Counted from the first letter of the stretch, positions 32,304-44,985 are shown. The stretch: 64,000 nt of DNA from Lepidostoma basale (GCA_022606425.2 JAHDVF020000892.1:806001-870000); one strand, 5' to 3'. Notes: generated by a model from the letters alone, not told the origin. Made by a program: numbers and translations.

Positions 32304-33399
32304 GGGTTTTAATTTATAAAAATGTGTCATTATGGAATTACACAGTGTTAACGCCTAAAGTTTATCTTAAATGAATAAAATATTCGTATTTTGACTACTG
32401 GATTCACTCGTTGTCGACCCTTTTTAATTTAATATATATTTTAATTATTTATTGCCAGGAAACGGGGTCATGAATACATAAAAATAAAAGATGAGTTATG
32501 TAGGATTTTAATTTTAAATTTAATGAACGTAATCTTTAAAAATATTTAACTGAAATAAAAATTTAAAAAATCAATCAAGTATTAAAACTGTAAATTGATT
32601 TATAATACTCAAAAAATCTAGGTTACCAGGCATTCGTACTAAAAAATGAAACTATTCCCGAGTGGTGATCTAAGATTCTAGCTCCTGACCAACTTATGGG
32701 TAAGATTCTGAGAATCACTTGAGTAACGAGTTCCTATTTCAAATCACAAATGAAAATGAACCCTGATAAAAAGTATCCTTTACTACTTAACACCGTTAAT
32801 AAATATTTGATGTATTGTACGAGTGAAGACATATTCAAAATGAAAAAAAAAACATATTAAAATAATGTTGATGTCTATGATATTAGATTTATTTAATAGA
32901 TGATAGATTTATTTAATTATGCCATTATTGTTTAAATATGATTTCGGGCATATGAGCGCCATGGCTAGCTCGAATGAAGCGCAATCGTGAAGTCCAATTT
33001 TCGACAATTGTCGTCTTTGTGGATGCGTATTATCTACTAGAGTGTACGTGGTGCGAAAATGATCCATGGTCTTCTGAAAAACTTGCTCGGATGGAGGATT
33101 ATGTCGACCGTAAAATGGACGTACTGCACGATAAGTTTAGCGAACCGAACCAAGATTTTAAAAATAAATTTGCACAATTTGCAAGTGCTGTTCTGACGTC
33201 AGTCTATTCATGGTAAAATGGCAAAACGTTTTGACTACAAATCAATTATCAACTGTCAAATTGATAGTCTGTAGAAACAATGTTGCCAGTTTAAAAACCA
33301 AACCTCAAAAAAAAACCTATATAACAAATATTTTTTATAATAAAAGCAAATACATACATAATTTGAACGGACCAGCTCATGAACCAATATCTCGAAGAC

Positions 33400-33620
33400 T
33401 ATAATAAGAGCCGCCACTGCTCAAAATTAAACGGATCACCTATCTGCAAATGAGGCATTAATATCCATTCCTTAACCTGTCGGCGGCCAAACACAGGGGC
33501 GGCTCTTAACAGACGCGAGAGATGTAATTGTAATGGATCCCTTCGTCGTGTAAAGGTGACGCCTAATGGTAAAGGGAAAACCCCAAATATAGAATCATCA
33601 CAGACGGTCCCGCAGATGGT
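33400..33620. other. Unique block with 10-bp inverted repeat
   Basis: AAGAGCCGCC (33407-33416) and its inverse GGCGGCTCTT (33499-33508) enclose 80 bases. Balanced composition continues to 33620. Could be a small degenerate MITE or a structured non-coding element. Confidence 0.35.
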
Positions 33621-33854
33621 TCAATGCTATTTCATTTTTAATATTAATTTATTACAAATATTAAAAACAGAATGATGAAAAAATAAATTTCATTTTCGTA
33701 AGCAATCCTAAAACAGTCATAATTTAATAAATTATGTTAAATTATATAATTATGTTAAATTATGTGTGAAGTTTTATTATATTTTGTGGGAATTACAAGT
33801 TTTGTCTTACTAAGGTACTATCAAACGTTCATTAGCAAATCATTTGATAATGAC

Positions 33855-34155
33855 ATTTTGAATGTTTACAAATACTTATAGACGAATACTGGATTTTACC
33901 CATTGCGGGTTATCATTTTTAAGGATGAATTGTATCTCAATAGAGACGAAAATGCAAATTGGAAACAGAATATGGTAGTCGAGGCGTTTACAGGACTTAT
34001 GACCTGGCATTGGCTGGGTTAAGTGCACGCTTTATGTAATACAACATTCCCCATTACGATTACCACGTCTGACAAATTTTTTGAAGATGTATACCATATA
34101 TGCTACAATGTAGAGATACATTTCACATTTTTTTAGTTCAATCTACACTAGCGCC
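33855..34155 (+). mobile_element. SINE-2 copy with head module
   Basis: ACAAATACTTATAGACGAAT and ACCCATTGCGGGTTATC lead into AAGGATGAATTGTATCTCAA and the body, ending ACACTAGCGCCATTTG. Here the head and body are directly joined. Next to it at 34155 is a foldback-repeat copy. Confidence 0.85.
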
Positions 34156-34376
34156 ATTTGATAATGCTTTAGCAAGACGAAACACGTCATTCCCACAAAA
34201 TATAATATAATTTCTAGAAAGCAGAAATTTTCATTCGTATTAATTATAATTTCTCTATATTGGCTTTTTTTATGTCAGGGATGGTATTTTTATAAAGATA
34301 TTCTTCACATATTACTTTAGAAATTGAACTACAAAACACGCATAATAGTATACAATTTGAAACAACCCCTCACTTA

Positions 34377-34545
34377 TTGAGGGAGCATCCCTGCTCGGAG
34401 CGGAAGGTAGCGGGGCCGTGGTCCCTGGGGTGTGCTCGGCGGAGCGAGACGGGGCTGGGCCGGACTGCTTTGCCTAGCGCGAGCCCATCTGTCTGGGCGG
34501 GAGACGGGTTCACATGGAGCGAAGATAGCTACCGAAACCGAAGAA
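34377..34545. promoter_or_regulatory. Isolated GC-rich block, possible non-coding exon or minor promoter
   Basis: About 150 bases of sharply higher GC between AT-rich flanks, with no copy elsewhere in the window. Open frames cross it on both strands without protein similarity I recognise. On the minus strand it ends at CAATAA|GTGAGG, a fair donor, so an alternative 5' exon of tutl is possible. I see no matching strong acceptor. Confidence 0.25.
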
Positions 34546-34699
34546 CGGTTCGATACGACAGATTCAATTATCACAAAATTAATTCTAATCATTCATAATT
34601 ATTATTGCATTTTATTAAAAACAAATTGTTACATAGTAGAAAGTGGGTGAAAATGTAATACTCGAATAGATTTAATTAGGTAAACTTGTGTGTATCACT

Positions 34700-35125
34700 T
34701 CGAATATATTTAAAAGAAGAATGTGCAGAAAACGACATATGATAGAATACCGAACAAAGAAATGAGGAAGAAATGTAAGGCAGATGATTGCATCATAAGT
34801 AAAATTAAAAAAAATGATCCCTGGGATGGTTTGAACATATGGAACGAATAGATGAGAGAAGAATGGTTAAAATGTTGTATACAAGCAGTGTGAGTGGAAA
34901 GATAAGCCGTGGAATACCAATGAAAGCATGACATAACCAAATTAATCAAATACTGAAAGGCGGCCCACATTCGAAGTCGGAAATATCGACGAGCGTGCAT
35001 GTTACGATGTATGAATGTGGGGGAATCTAGAGAAGTATGTCAGGCAGAACGGTACGGCGGTCCATCCTCTCTGCCTACCTCTCCGGGGAAACGGCGTGAT
35101 AGTTAATTAGTTAGTTAGTTAAGTA
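34700..35125 (+). mobile_element. RTE-A LINE 3' fragment, decayed
   Basis: GATAGAATACCGAACAAAG-type remnants of the DRISNADI region, then FEHMERIDERRMVKM, RSRKYRRACMLRCMNVGES and the end GGGGAAACGGCGTGATAG with TTAG repeats. Confidence 0.8.
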
Positions 35126-35274
35126 AACTTGATTATGAATAATTGTCAATTTTTCGCCTATTTATCCTCCATGTGTGACATTTAATTGTCTAGACAATCG
35201 ATAATAATCAAGACGAAATATGTCATTCCTATAAAATATAATGCATCTTCTAAGATAAGTTATCATAAAAAAAA

Positions 35275-35470
35275 ACTAACTAACCATCACGTCGTCTCCC
35301 CGAAAGGGTAGGCAGTAGGAAGAATGGACTGTCACACTTTTACTGATGCGGCACTCCATCCTTCTCTTTTCACCCCGCGGGAGACGCGGTGTGATGGGTT
35401 GCGAGCCTCATCGCCACCAATAGGCATCTCCCGCGCACACTTCGATCGTCCAACACCCACAAAATAAATC
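35275..35470 (-). mobile_element. Short non-autonomous element with RTE-A 3' tail (copy 2)
   Basis: Minus-strand copy: TTAG-type tail at 35276-35290, RTE-A 3' block, then the same foreign block (reverse of CTTCTCTTTTCACCCCGCGG) and GGTGTTGGACGATCGAAG at its 5' end. Confidence 0.75.
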
Positions 35471-36479
35471 TAAAACAAATCATATAAAATACAATGATAT
35501 AAAATAAAATAACAAAATAAAAATAATTTAACACAAAATGTTCTTTTTAGATGGTGCACATATTGTCTATTTAATTTATGCTCCACGTATCCACAGTTTT
35601 TTAATTTAGTACATAATGTAATAATACATTATGTTTTTTTTTATGTTGCACATGTTGACATGGACGATCCTGACTTTGTGTTTATTTAATTTATATTACA
35701 CGTATCCACCGTTTTTTAAATAAGCTGTAATTAGGCACTTAACCAGCAAGAACTTTAAAATAATATTGAAGAAATTATTCAAATTGTTATTAGAACAAAT
35801 GAAAAATTTATTTTGACACCTGTCAAAATTCTTTATAAAAACGAAAAAACCAATATAATTTTAACAGCAAAACAGTACAAACGTATAACGTGTCACAATT
35901 AATTATTATAAAGGGCGGCAACAATTAAATTATATATAGTATATGAATCATTAATATTATATATAGTATATGAAGCATTTTATTATATCTTAACAAGAAA
36001 ACCTTAAAATATTAATTTGGTAAGTGAAATTTTCATCGTAAATTAATATAATATATTTGTTAAAATTGGAGTAGTAGTGACCATCATTCAAGCAAGCAAT
36101 CAATCAATCAATCAATCAAGCTAATCAATCAAAGCTTAAAATAAAGTGCAATAACACTAAATATGTATAATTGATTGAAAATGATGATTATGCCAGAATA
36201 TGGCAGCGAGCTGCCGAAACCGGTCGAAGACACAAACATCAATGGATTTTAACTTAATATACATTTTAAAAAGATTTTTTCAATTTTATTTTATTTTCAT
36301 TATTAACAATGAGCTTCTACACTTTTTTATTATATCAAGACTCGTGTTTCATAATCAGTTGTAAATATAGTGTTCAAACTATGTTTATCTTATAAGGAAT
36401 GTAAAATGAACCACAACATAATATTATAAAAACATTTTCTTCTTAAATAATAGGTTAGCATGTAAACAACATTGATGGA

Positions 36480-36660
36480 ACAAACCCGCGGGAGATATAC
36501 GAGTATTCCGGGATTACGCTCGAGGGCCTTACGCGCCATTTTGTCCCGTGTAAACCCGCATTAGGCTGGCGGGCGCGGAATAAAATATTACGGGGGGATG
36601 GAATGATACCATTATCTGCCTTTGCAGTAGCACGTGCGGTGTATGGGATTTTTCAAACAA
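36480..36660. other. Unique higher-complexity block
   Basis: AACCCGCGGGAGATATACGA, CTGGCGGGCGCGGAATAAAA and AGTAGCACGTGCGGTGTATG (with a CACGTG E-box). No repeat match or coding signal. Confidence 0.35.
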
Positions 36661-36799
36661 ATTATTTGTGTGCATAATAAATGACAATCAATACAAGTAG
36701 GTCTTCTATCATCAGTACATAATCCATTCTAAATTATTATATAAAAAACCAACATTTTACTTTTGAAATAATTTTATTATAAATAAAATTAAGTAGAAC

Positions 36800-36925
36800 C
36801 CTGTTTTTTTTAAGAACTACTTCCACAAACTGGTCTGTCCAGTCAGTACAGTCTAACGATACCAGTGAGCCTGGCGAAACCAGCATCTGTCAAAATAAAG
36901 ACAAAAGTGAAGATCCTTGAAAAAC
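36800..36925. repeat. Foldback repeat, ACCAG...CTGG type
   Basis: CGATACCAGTGAGCCTGGCG followed by AAACCAGCATCTGTC; same family as 31050-31170. Confidence 0.65.
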
Positions 36926-37424
36926 ATACATTTAATTTAATTATTATTTAAAATGAACCACCGTCAAGAGATTTTTAGTAAAATCATAAGGTTATCTTAA
37001 AAGTCTTTTACACTTTTTTCAATAACATATTGGTCATATAAATCTCGTCCAAACTCATTCATTTACTCTTTTTTCTACATATCTCAAAATCACCATTCGC
37101 TTTTGAACAGGCTTTGAATAAATGAAAAAAGAGCGCTGTGGCGTGTCTAAATATCAGTCCTACAAGCCAAGGGCTAATTCGGGTGGGGGTGAGATAAAAA
37201 ATTATTTTTTATAAATTCATATGTACGTATATGTGTAGTATTACGAGGATTTATAAAACATTAAGATAAAAATAGCAGTGACTATAATATCTTTACATAA
37301 CTAAACATTAAAAATAAAGGTTTAATTTTGAAAATTCAGGTTTTAAATAAAATAAAAATATTTTGTTAAAACCTTCATATTGATTTTTGTATTAAAATGT
37401 TGGTACAAAATATATTCTCATTCA

Positions 37425-37670
37425 ATCACATCGAAGGTCCCGGGTTCGATTCCCGACAATGGCAGTGTGATTCGCACTGTCATTGGTCTGGTGTAGAACT
37501 CACGTGACAATAAAATGGCGATAGATTAGCCACCTATCACATGTCATGAAAATCAATATGAAATCTATACTCTTTACATCAATTTGGCACATGCTGTAAT
37601 AACGTTAAGAGCGATTCAACAAAATACTTAAAATCATAATAATAATAATAATAATTATAATATGTAGTAT
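37425..37670 (+). mobile_element. SINE-1 copy with (ATA)n tail
   Basis: Begins within the tRNA-like head (CGAAGGTCCCGGGTTCGATT), carries the full body and ends AGAGCGATTCAACAAAATAC with an AT-repeat tail of about 40 bases. Confidence 0.9.
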
Positions 37671-37929
37671 TATTTATAAACTCAGCAAACTGATTTCCTT
37701 TTTATAATTTTGGTACCAAATGTATTTTCAATCATTAAGGGCTTTTTCAAGTTTTTATTTATTTATAAACATCCGATTATTAAAGCATCATCGACAACCA
37801 CAATCTAAGAACCACGTGTCAAAATACCTTATATTTAGATAATATATTATTTATAATTAACTACCCACATTTACGAGTATGCTATGAGTATATTTAAAGA
37901 CTTAAACAAATCGATATTGATTACTAACT

Positions 37930-38075
37930 GACATACTAACTAACCATTATGCCGTCTCTCCGAAGGGGTAGGCAGAAAGTATGGACCGCTAAACTGGTCT
38001 TTTCTAATTTTCTTCTTCAACATTCATACATCGTGTCATGCACTCACGTCAATTTCTCCGACTAGATTACTCGTA
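37930..38075 (-). mobile_element. RTE-A LINE 3' end
   Basis: TACTAACTAACCATTATGCC, GTCTCTCCGAAGGGGTAGGC and reverse-coded remnants of the last 45 codons. Confidence 0.85.
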
Positions 38076-39419
38076 TCTAGAACCTAAAATTACATTTTAT
38101 GTGTGAGTATATACTGTATTTATGACATTATTTTATACATTTTTTTAAATGTTTACTAATGCATGAAAAATATATGGTGGAAATGTAATAAACTGAAATG
38201 ATTGAAGAAAATTGCGACGTGCTAAACCGATTGCCTGAGAATAAAATTAGCAGGCGCGATGTATTATTTTTTTATGGACCTACAATTAAACCTAATATCT
38301 AGACTGTATGAATTTATTAGAGATATGTATGATAACAAGCAAAAACAAATGAAGTTAAAATAAATAATTATATTTTTTCAGCGTAAAATTTCATACAAAA
38401 GCTTACATATATTTTTGCGTGCTCAAGTTAATAAAGTTCACTTTATAATACGGGATAGATAAAAGTTGGGAAAGCGTTATATTTTTTTATATAAAAAGTT
38501 CCCACGCGTAATTACCCACGAGATAAGGCCCTTGCAGGAATAACTTTAGAAAATATTATATTATCGATTTAAGCTACTTTCCAAGGTTTGCTCCCTCGGA
38601 GAAAGAGTGTAAAACTATGAAAATATACAGAACATTAAAACGTTTCGATTTTGGCGAGATAAAATGGTGCCTGCGGTAACTTTTAGCTACAATTTTACAT
38701 CAAACAACTTGAAATGACAATATTACAATTGACATAGCGTTAATCGAAATATTTCTATATTTTTCGAATTTTACAATGTCGTTAAAAATAATACTATTTT
38801 GATTGCATAATGTATACAATGGTAAATAAATAAATAAATGATAATTAAAATATATCACTAAAATATGAAATAAATAATTGAAAACTTTTAAATGATTATA
38901 TATAAGATTCAATTGACTGTCGAGGATTAATCTATATAAAGTGTGTGTCGAGTAGAGAAGAAAAAGTTTGTCTAACCGTGTGATATCTGCCAGTCTTCAG
39001 CTGCTTGCACCAGACAAGTATTTCCAAATGGGCATGGCCTGCTCTGGACTTCTCTATCACCTCTCCATCGATCTCTTCGTTCTTCGTCGCTCTCTGTCGC
39101 CGCCCTTAACGACTAATTGACTAATTCGACTACAAAATACAGACACTTCTCACATCTTACGATCCGAATGCATCACGCCGGACCTCGTCTGACATAACAC
39201 CGTCCTACAATCTAGAACGATAAAACATTTATTTGATAACACGAAATCGGGAGTGACATTCGCGTCAGACTTTTTTATCGATTCTAAATTCAAAACTATT
39301 TTTTTTTTAAATATTCGATTTGATTATAGAATATGTCACCACAGAACACTAGTCACAAAAAGCTATCTAACACTTTGAATAACTTGTTTGATAAGAGGTA
39401 CCATTTTAAGCGTACAATT

Positions 39420-39830
39420 CAGGGGTCTCGGGTTCGGTCGTCGGAGGTTGCATTAGCGAGTGCTAAGGAAGCGCGCCCGGGGAAGTGTCTGTAGGTCCCG
39501 TTACAGATTTTCCATTGCGGCGATCCGAAATTTTCAAAATCGGAATGTTGTGTTCGGCGCACGGCGCGGGTATATCTGGGAGTGTCTCCGTCGCGCGGAG
39601 CCAGTAGGGCGCGGGGAGCGGGTGCGCGCGCTCGCCTGCCGGGGGGCGGGGGACCGGGGGGCAGGTGCGAGCCGCGGTGGGCGTGGCGCCGGCCCGGCCG
39701 TCCCTATCGATCGCGGGGGTTGCGCGCGCCCCCGGCCCGAGCCGCCGCACCGCCGAGTCAAAACACCCCACTCCCGACACCGACTAATAAAACCCACCGC
39801 AGCCAACTAGCGTCCTTTCAGTGAGGTGCC
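39420..39830. promoter_or_regulatory. GC-rich CpG island, candidate tutl promoter and first exon
   Basis: The most GC- and CpG-rich stretch of the window. Runs such as GCGCGGGGAGCGGGTGCGCG and long C/G tracts lie between 39590 and 39760, and a weaker GC-rich shoulder (40075-40150) follows. Overlapping open frames occur on both strands and none has a recognisable protein, which is what high GC produces by chance. No repeat copy is visible here although repeats flank it. It lies about 12 kb upstream of the tutl signal-peptide exon, a usual layout for insect neuronal genes with a distant non-coding first exon. A possible minus-strand donor GGATC|GTAAGATG is at about 39170. Direction and gene assignment are inference; a divergent gene on the plus strand is the alternative. 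Confidence 0.5.
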
Positions 39831-40759
39831 TACTTATTTGGGAACTCAGAACTCCCGACGAGCGCTTTCCTTTAGACTTGTTTTCTTCCACCGAAAAAGC
39901 TCTACACACTTCGCCCGTTCGCTTCTCGCGTTAGTACAAAAGATCAGGCCATTTTTATATTTTCGCCACTACAGAAACACACGGTAAACGTGGAGCCGGG
40001 CTATTAAATTTTTCCTCGTAATAAAAAAGTATTTAACATCGCACCCCTACTTTTCACGCTAGTATACTTCAGCCTGAAACATTTGGCCTACGACAGCCGC
40101 AGCGGCGCGCAGCGAGCACCCCGCAGGAAGGGACATCTCGGTTCAGGGGATTAGGGTAAAGGTCAGTGTAAACAGTTCTCTCCTTTAAGTCTGGTGGGTT
40201 TGTTTTATTTACTTAGCGTCAACACTTTTTTGTGGCTCGCATACCGCGTGAAAACGAACAATTAGGAAAACAGAAAATGGTAAGCAGCCCAGTCGGGGGC
40301 GAGACGTGCAGCGGCAGATTATTGAAAGCGGTTCTAATTTTAGAAGAGGGAGGTAAAATGTGCAAACATTCTTATGATTTTAAATAAGAAACACAAATAA
40401 TACCCAATATTATTATATTTTATTAACGATTATTATATTATAAAATAGAGCAATTATGTTGCAAATAATATTAAACAAAAACTTTAAAAATAACTTATAA
40501 ATACTTAAGTCCTGTTAATCATTTATCAAATAAATCTGGTGTTAGCTGTATTGTAGAAAAAAAAGACTGCTTGTAAAAAATCTATTATTTCATAAATTGT
40601 TGTAAATAAATAAAGATTACTTCAGAAATAAAGTTACGTTAATATTTTTTTAAAAGCTTTTAATTTGAGAGATAATGCTAAGTATGCAAACTAAAACACT
40701 GCATTTTAAGCTCAACATAGAGCAATGATTATGGGATAAATGCTGTCACAGCGAACGTA

Positions 40760-41170
40760 CATAAAAAGGGTAAATTTGGTTGACCCCATTAGAAAAACAG
40801 CCCTCACTTGCGAACACCCTGCAAATGGCGCAGACTGCCAGATCCGTACAGTCTGTGCCGGAGTCCCCGCCACTGGGCGCATACGCAGAAATGACGTTTA
40901 ATCGCGTTCTTCATATTAAATTATTTAAGCGGATTACGTTTTCGCGCGGCGGAGTGAAATTACAATATTTAGTGAGGATTTAATCAAATGAGTTAAATTA
41001 AAATTTATAGAGGAGCATTCTACCCCACTCGGCGGGAATCAATTAAACACCCATAATGCCGCGAAACCGGCGCGACCCGTTTGATTATTGTATCGAGGTA
41101 CCTGCCTAACCGACACTAATTACATTCGTACCTGCTCGATGGTGTTCATGATGTATCGATTGCGGACTAG
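40760..41170. other. Unique higher-complexity block near the GC island
   Basis: About 400 bases of balanced composition (GTCTGTGCCGGAGTCCCCGC, CGCGAAACCGGCGCGACCCG) with no repeat match. The 67-codon frame at 40780 resembles no family I know. Its closeness to the island suggests promoter-proximal regulatory DNA. Confidence 0.35.
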
Positions 41171-41699
41171 GCCCTAGTGATACGTTCGCGCGATGCGGTT
41201 CTATTTTCAAACCGCAAATTTTTCAAATTGTGGGTAACCGGACGCGATATTCACATATGAATAAATTAATATAACTTTCGTTCCAAATTTAAACCCAAAC
41301 AGCGCGTTTGAAAATTATAGAACAAACAAAATATTATTCCACAGAGGATGTTTTAAGCTCAAGCGCTTAGAAATTTTATTTTTGATTGTACTGGTTTCAT
41401 AAAATTAAAATATATAAATAAACAAAACAATCTGGAATGTTTGAAATAAAGTTGTAAAAATAAAACATGAAATAATCTAAAATGAACTTTCTATAAATAC
41501 ATTATTTGTTTGGGAATTAATTTAACGATATAGGCCTCTTCAAATAGACTTGCCTCAAAGATTATTCATTGAAGGTTAATAGGAATATCTTTGATCTTAA
41601 GTAAATGATCCAATTTTCAATAGATTGCTCAAACCAGTCCAACTTTTCTGGACATACCTGTTAAATTTTCATTTGCTATTTCAATGTTGGTCCATTAAC

Positions 41700-41850
41700 A
41701 GAAAATCTGAAAGAGACGCGACTCAGATGGTTTGGCCATTTGATGTGCCGAGATTGCGACCATGTTGTAAATAACGCACTCAATATCCCAACTTCCTCTG
41801 GGAACACGATGGACCAGCATTAGGATAAAATTTAACACCAACGACTTGTG
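41700..41850 (+). mobile_element. LINE C-terminal tail fragment
   Basis: Codes LKETRLRWFGHLMCRDCDHV before decay, the usual RWFGH motif of LINE ORF2 C-termini. Confidence 0.55.
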
Positions 41851-41924
41851 TCAGCAGCGGAGGCAGGATCAAAGAGTGTGAAATCTACGTATAGGGAGGG
41901 CCGATTCCAGATAATTGGAATTAA

Positions 41925-42505
41925 GGCTAAGACGAAGAGGGAAAAAGACTTGTTAAGATTGACCACTCCTGGACAAAGGCCTCCTCCATTCGCTTCCATG
42001 TCACTCTGTCCTGTGCAGACTGCATCCAGGTTTTTCCGACGTGTCTGTTCAGATCATCCTTCCACCGTAGTTGCGGTCGCCCTGCACTTCTGTTTGCCGT
42101 CCACGGTCTCCAAGCCAGCAGTCTTCTTGTCCATTTTTCTTCTGAGCTTCTGGCTACGTGACCTGCCCATTGACATTTTAGAGTACCCACCCGGTGGATG
42201 ATGTCAGTGACCTTTGTTTTTTCTCTCACCGCATCGTTTCTGACTCTGTCTTTTAGGCTTATTCCTAACATAGCTCTTTCCATGGCTCTTTGGGTTACTC
42301 GTAGTTTCTCGGCACTTTGTTTGGACAATGTAACAGTTTCAAGACCATAGGTACCAACTGGCAGAACGCAGGCTTCATAGACTTTTCGTTTCAGGTTGAT
42401 CGATATTTTCCGGTTTTTAAAGATGTAACTCATGTTTCCGAAAGCTGCCCAGCTTAGTCCAATTCTTATTTTTAGCTCTGCAGTTTGGTTATCTCGGCCC
42501 AATCG
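41925..42505 (-). mobile_element. RTE-B-like LINE C-terminal fragment, open over 191 codons
   Basis: Minus-strand frame: KRKVYEACVLPVGTYGLETV, RAMERAMLGISLKDRVRND, KCQWAGHVARSSEEKWTRRL, GRPQLRWKDDLNRHVGKTWM and RVTWKRMEEAFVQEWS, all in the family order. Only one upstream part is lost. A similar but more damaged stretch (RWSPRILKWKPWNNRRGIG) lies at 42600-42790 on the same strand. Confidence 0.9.
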
Positions 42506-42594
42506 AATATTCGATTGTTGTATTTATTTATATACAAATGATATAATAAAAGAGGCTATTAGGCCTATTTTAAACTCTTCCAACATGTGCTATC

Positions 42595-42795
42595 TTGGGC
42601 TATCTATTGCCACCTACGACCCGCAAGTTGGATAGTATCATCCGTCCACCTTTTCGCAGTCTTCCTATTCCTCTTCTGTTGTTCCAAGGCTTCCACTTCA
42701 GGATTCTAGGTGACCACCTGAGCTCGAGTCTCGCCATATATGCCCCGCCCATTTTAGCTTTGCTGTTATTTCTGCGATATTGATGAGCCACTATT
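42595..42795 (-). mobile_element. LINE C-terminal fragment, adjoining copy
   Basis: Minus-strand frame with KAKMGGAYMARLELRWSPRI and RGIGRLRKGGRMILSN, i.e. the GH-A-R...GRP...RW-D region with changes. Confidence 0.6.
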
Positions 42796-43138
42796 AATAA
42801 TAATATACGTATCTATTAGAAGAAAAAATTATCCGCCGAATGCAGGTGTTGAAACTGAAACAATGCAGTTTTTTTTATTTACATTAACATAGAATCATTT
42901 TTAATATTAAATGAAGTTATGGAACAATATTTATTCAAATTCAGTGCCTAGAGCACCTCCAACTGAATTTTGCAGAATAATGGCGGTAGAAATATCCTAA
43001 AAGTATAAATGATATTCGTAAATTCGAGAAATTTATCAAAAGAAAAATAACTCTTTGTTAATATTAGGTCCTCACATATGAAATTGGCGTTTTGTATAGG
43101 AGGAACATAAACTTGATTTTTTTTAAATATAATATATT

Positions 43139-43985
43139 TATTTAATCAAAGTATGTACCATTGCTATCTACGCACTTTTGCCATCTCATAGATAGTTCAT
43201 CGATCCCTTTACTAAAAAAACCATTCGGACGGGAATCAATAAAATCTTTGAAGTCGGTTTGGACTGCCCCATCGGAGTTGAATTTTTTCCCTTGCAAGAA
43301 GTTATCCAAATTTGGAAAAAAATAATAATCTGTTGGGGCAAGGTCCGGAGAATACGGTGGATGTCTTAGACATTCCAATTGAAGCTATTCTAATTTGGTA
43401 GCCGTCTGTTGTGCAGTGTGTGGTCTAGCGTTATCATGAAGCAGCAGTGGCCTAGAGCGATTAACCAGCCTCGGTTGTTTAGCAGCTAGCTTTTACATCA
43501 TGGTTTGCAGTTGCTGATAATAGATATCTGCCGTAATCGTCTGGCCAGATTTAAGAAAGCTGTAGTGAACGACACCAGCACTAGTCCACCAAACGCTCAC
43601 AAGTAACTTTTTTGGAGTCAATTTTTGCTTGGGGCATGGTTTGGCTGGTCCGGCAGTCATTGCGATGAGCGCTTCCGATTATCATACAGGATCCATTTTA
43701 CATCACAGGTAATGATTCGATTCAAAATCCCTTCATTATTGTGCCGGTTGAGTAATGCAACGCAGCTGTCAACGCGCGTTTGTTGATTTGCTTCACTCAA
43801 TTCGTGAGGTAGGTATCCACCTTTCAAGCTTTTTCACCTTCCCAATTTGCTTCAAGTGGATTAAAACAGTTTAATCACTAACACCGCAGCCTGCAGCTAA
43901 CTCGGACGTGGTTTGCGATGGATCCGCTTCCACAATAGCCTTCGATTCTTCATTATCAACTTTGGTCTCCGGCCGTCCACGAGAT
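43139..43985 (-). pseudogene. Mariner transposase relic
   Basis: Read on the minus strand and across several stops and shifts: RPETKVDNEESKAIVEADPS and QTTSELAAGCGVSD (end of the helix-turn-helix DNA-binding part), then WIPHELSEANQQTRVD, a damaged catalytic region, and finally an open 78-codon end with CLRHPPYSPDLAPTDYYFFP, which carries the third catalytic Asp of the mariner DD34D triad. About 75 N-terminal residues and the inverted repeats are missing. Transposase cuts and pastes DNA at TA sites; this copy is dead. Confidence 0.93.
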
Positions 43986-44744
43986 TATATATTTTATCTA
44001 ATCTCGCTTATTTTTTAGGGGTGAAATATTATTAAATAATGAAAGGGATTACGAGAATGGTAAATGTAGCACAAAAGTCGTAGAAATGAGATCTCCAAGA
44101 GTGTGTAGAAAGAGGACCTATTATATAAAACCGAACAAATAAATAAAGAAGGAAGATAGCAGGCCCGATAAATGCGTGCAAAATTCAAATGTAAATATTC
44201 TCAATGTCCTGTAAACTCATTAAATAACATTTTCTTCTATCTCTAAGCTTATCTTTATCCCCTTTCATTTGGTATAAAAGTAATGATTTTGTTTTTTTTT
44301 ATTGTTAAAAAATATATACTTAGAAAGGACGTCTGCTTTCCGATATACGTTTGCCAAAAATGAAAAAAAAAAAATTTGAAAATACACTATTTTCCAAAAG
44401 TTATTCAAACGTGAATCCACAACACAAAGTGATATATAATATAAGAAATGCGTTCCCATCAAAATAAAGAAACAGTCGGTTATAGATACACATGATTTTT
44501 TTTTACATATTTATAAAATACATTTGATAAAAGAAGTTTATGGTCTGTGCATTATCAAAAGTTTATGGTCTGTGCATTATCAAATGTTGCATTTGATAAT
44601 CAGTCATTCCCATAAAATATAATAAAACTTCTAGAAAACTAACGTTTTCATTCAGATTAATTATTTAATATGGAGTTTTACATCATTTTTCAAGAAACAA
44701 TAAATTTATGGTCTATATTTGTCTCACTAGTAATTGTCTGTATC

Positions 44745-44985
44745 GTGACAACTACATGTATTGGACGAATGGACAAGAGAATAGTGGTCAAAAAGTTGTT
44801 AATATGCAGTATGGTGGGTATAGTGAATAGAAAAAGCAGTCGAGGAATGCCAAGAAAAACATGTTATGAACAAATGAATTAATTATATAACGGCGGCCAT
44901 ACTCTGAGTTAGAAAAATTGACGAGCGTGCGTGTAACGATGTCTAGGAATATAAAAGTGTGGCGGTCCATGTGATGGTAAGTATT
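44745..44985 (+). mobile_element. RTE-A LINE 3' fragment, decayed
   Basis: Codes GRMDKRIVVKKLLICSMVG and SRGMPRKTCYEQMN, then degraded RRACV-type motifs and GTGTGGCGGTCCATGTGATG, with a deletion in the last block. Confidence 0.75.

Larger units (their letters stand above)
28013..39400. other. Upstream intron or 5' flank of tutl; gene-free
   Basis: No coding sequence found. Repeats inside are listed separately. Stretches where I see nothing to assign: 28545-30500, 32310-33390, 33625-33850, 34570-34700, 35475-36185, 36235-36480, 36920-37420, 38080-39050. Candidate unique regulatory blocks are at 30520-30800, 33400-33620 and 36480-36660. Confidence 0.6.

Noticed and set aside
39460..39824. Overlapping 80-116-codon frames on both strands of the CpG island
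   Set aside because: Long frames in all six phases are expected at this GC content; compositions are R/G/P/A-rich with no domain.
40780..40983. 67-codon small gene
   Set aside because: No similarity I recognise and no supporting signals; probably chance in a GC-richer block.
41848..42201. Plus-strand 117-codon frame
   Set aside because: It is antisense to a clear LINE C-terminal frame on the minus strand.
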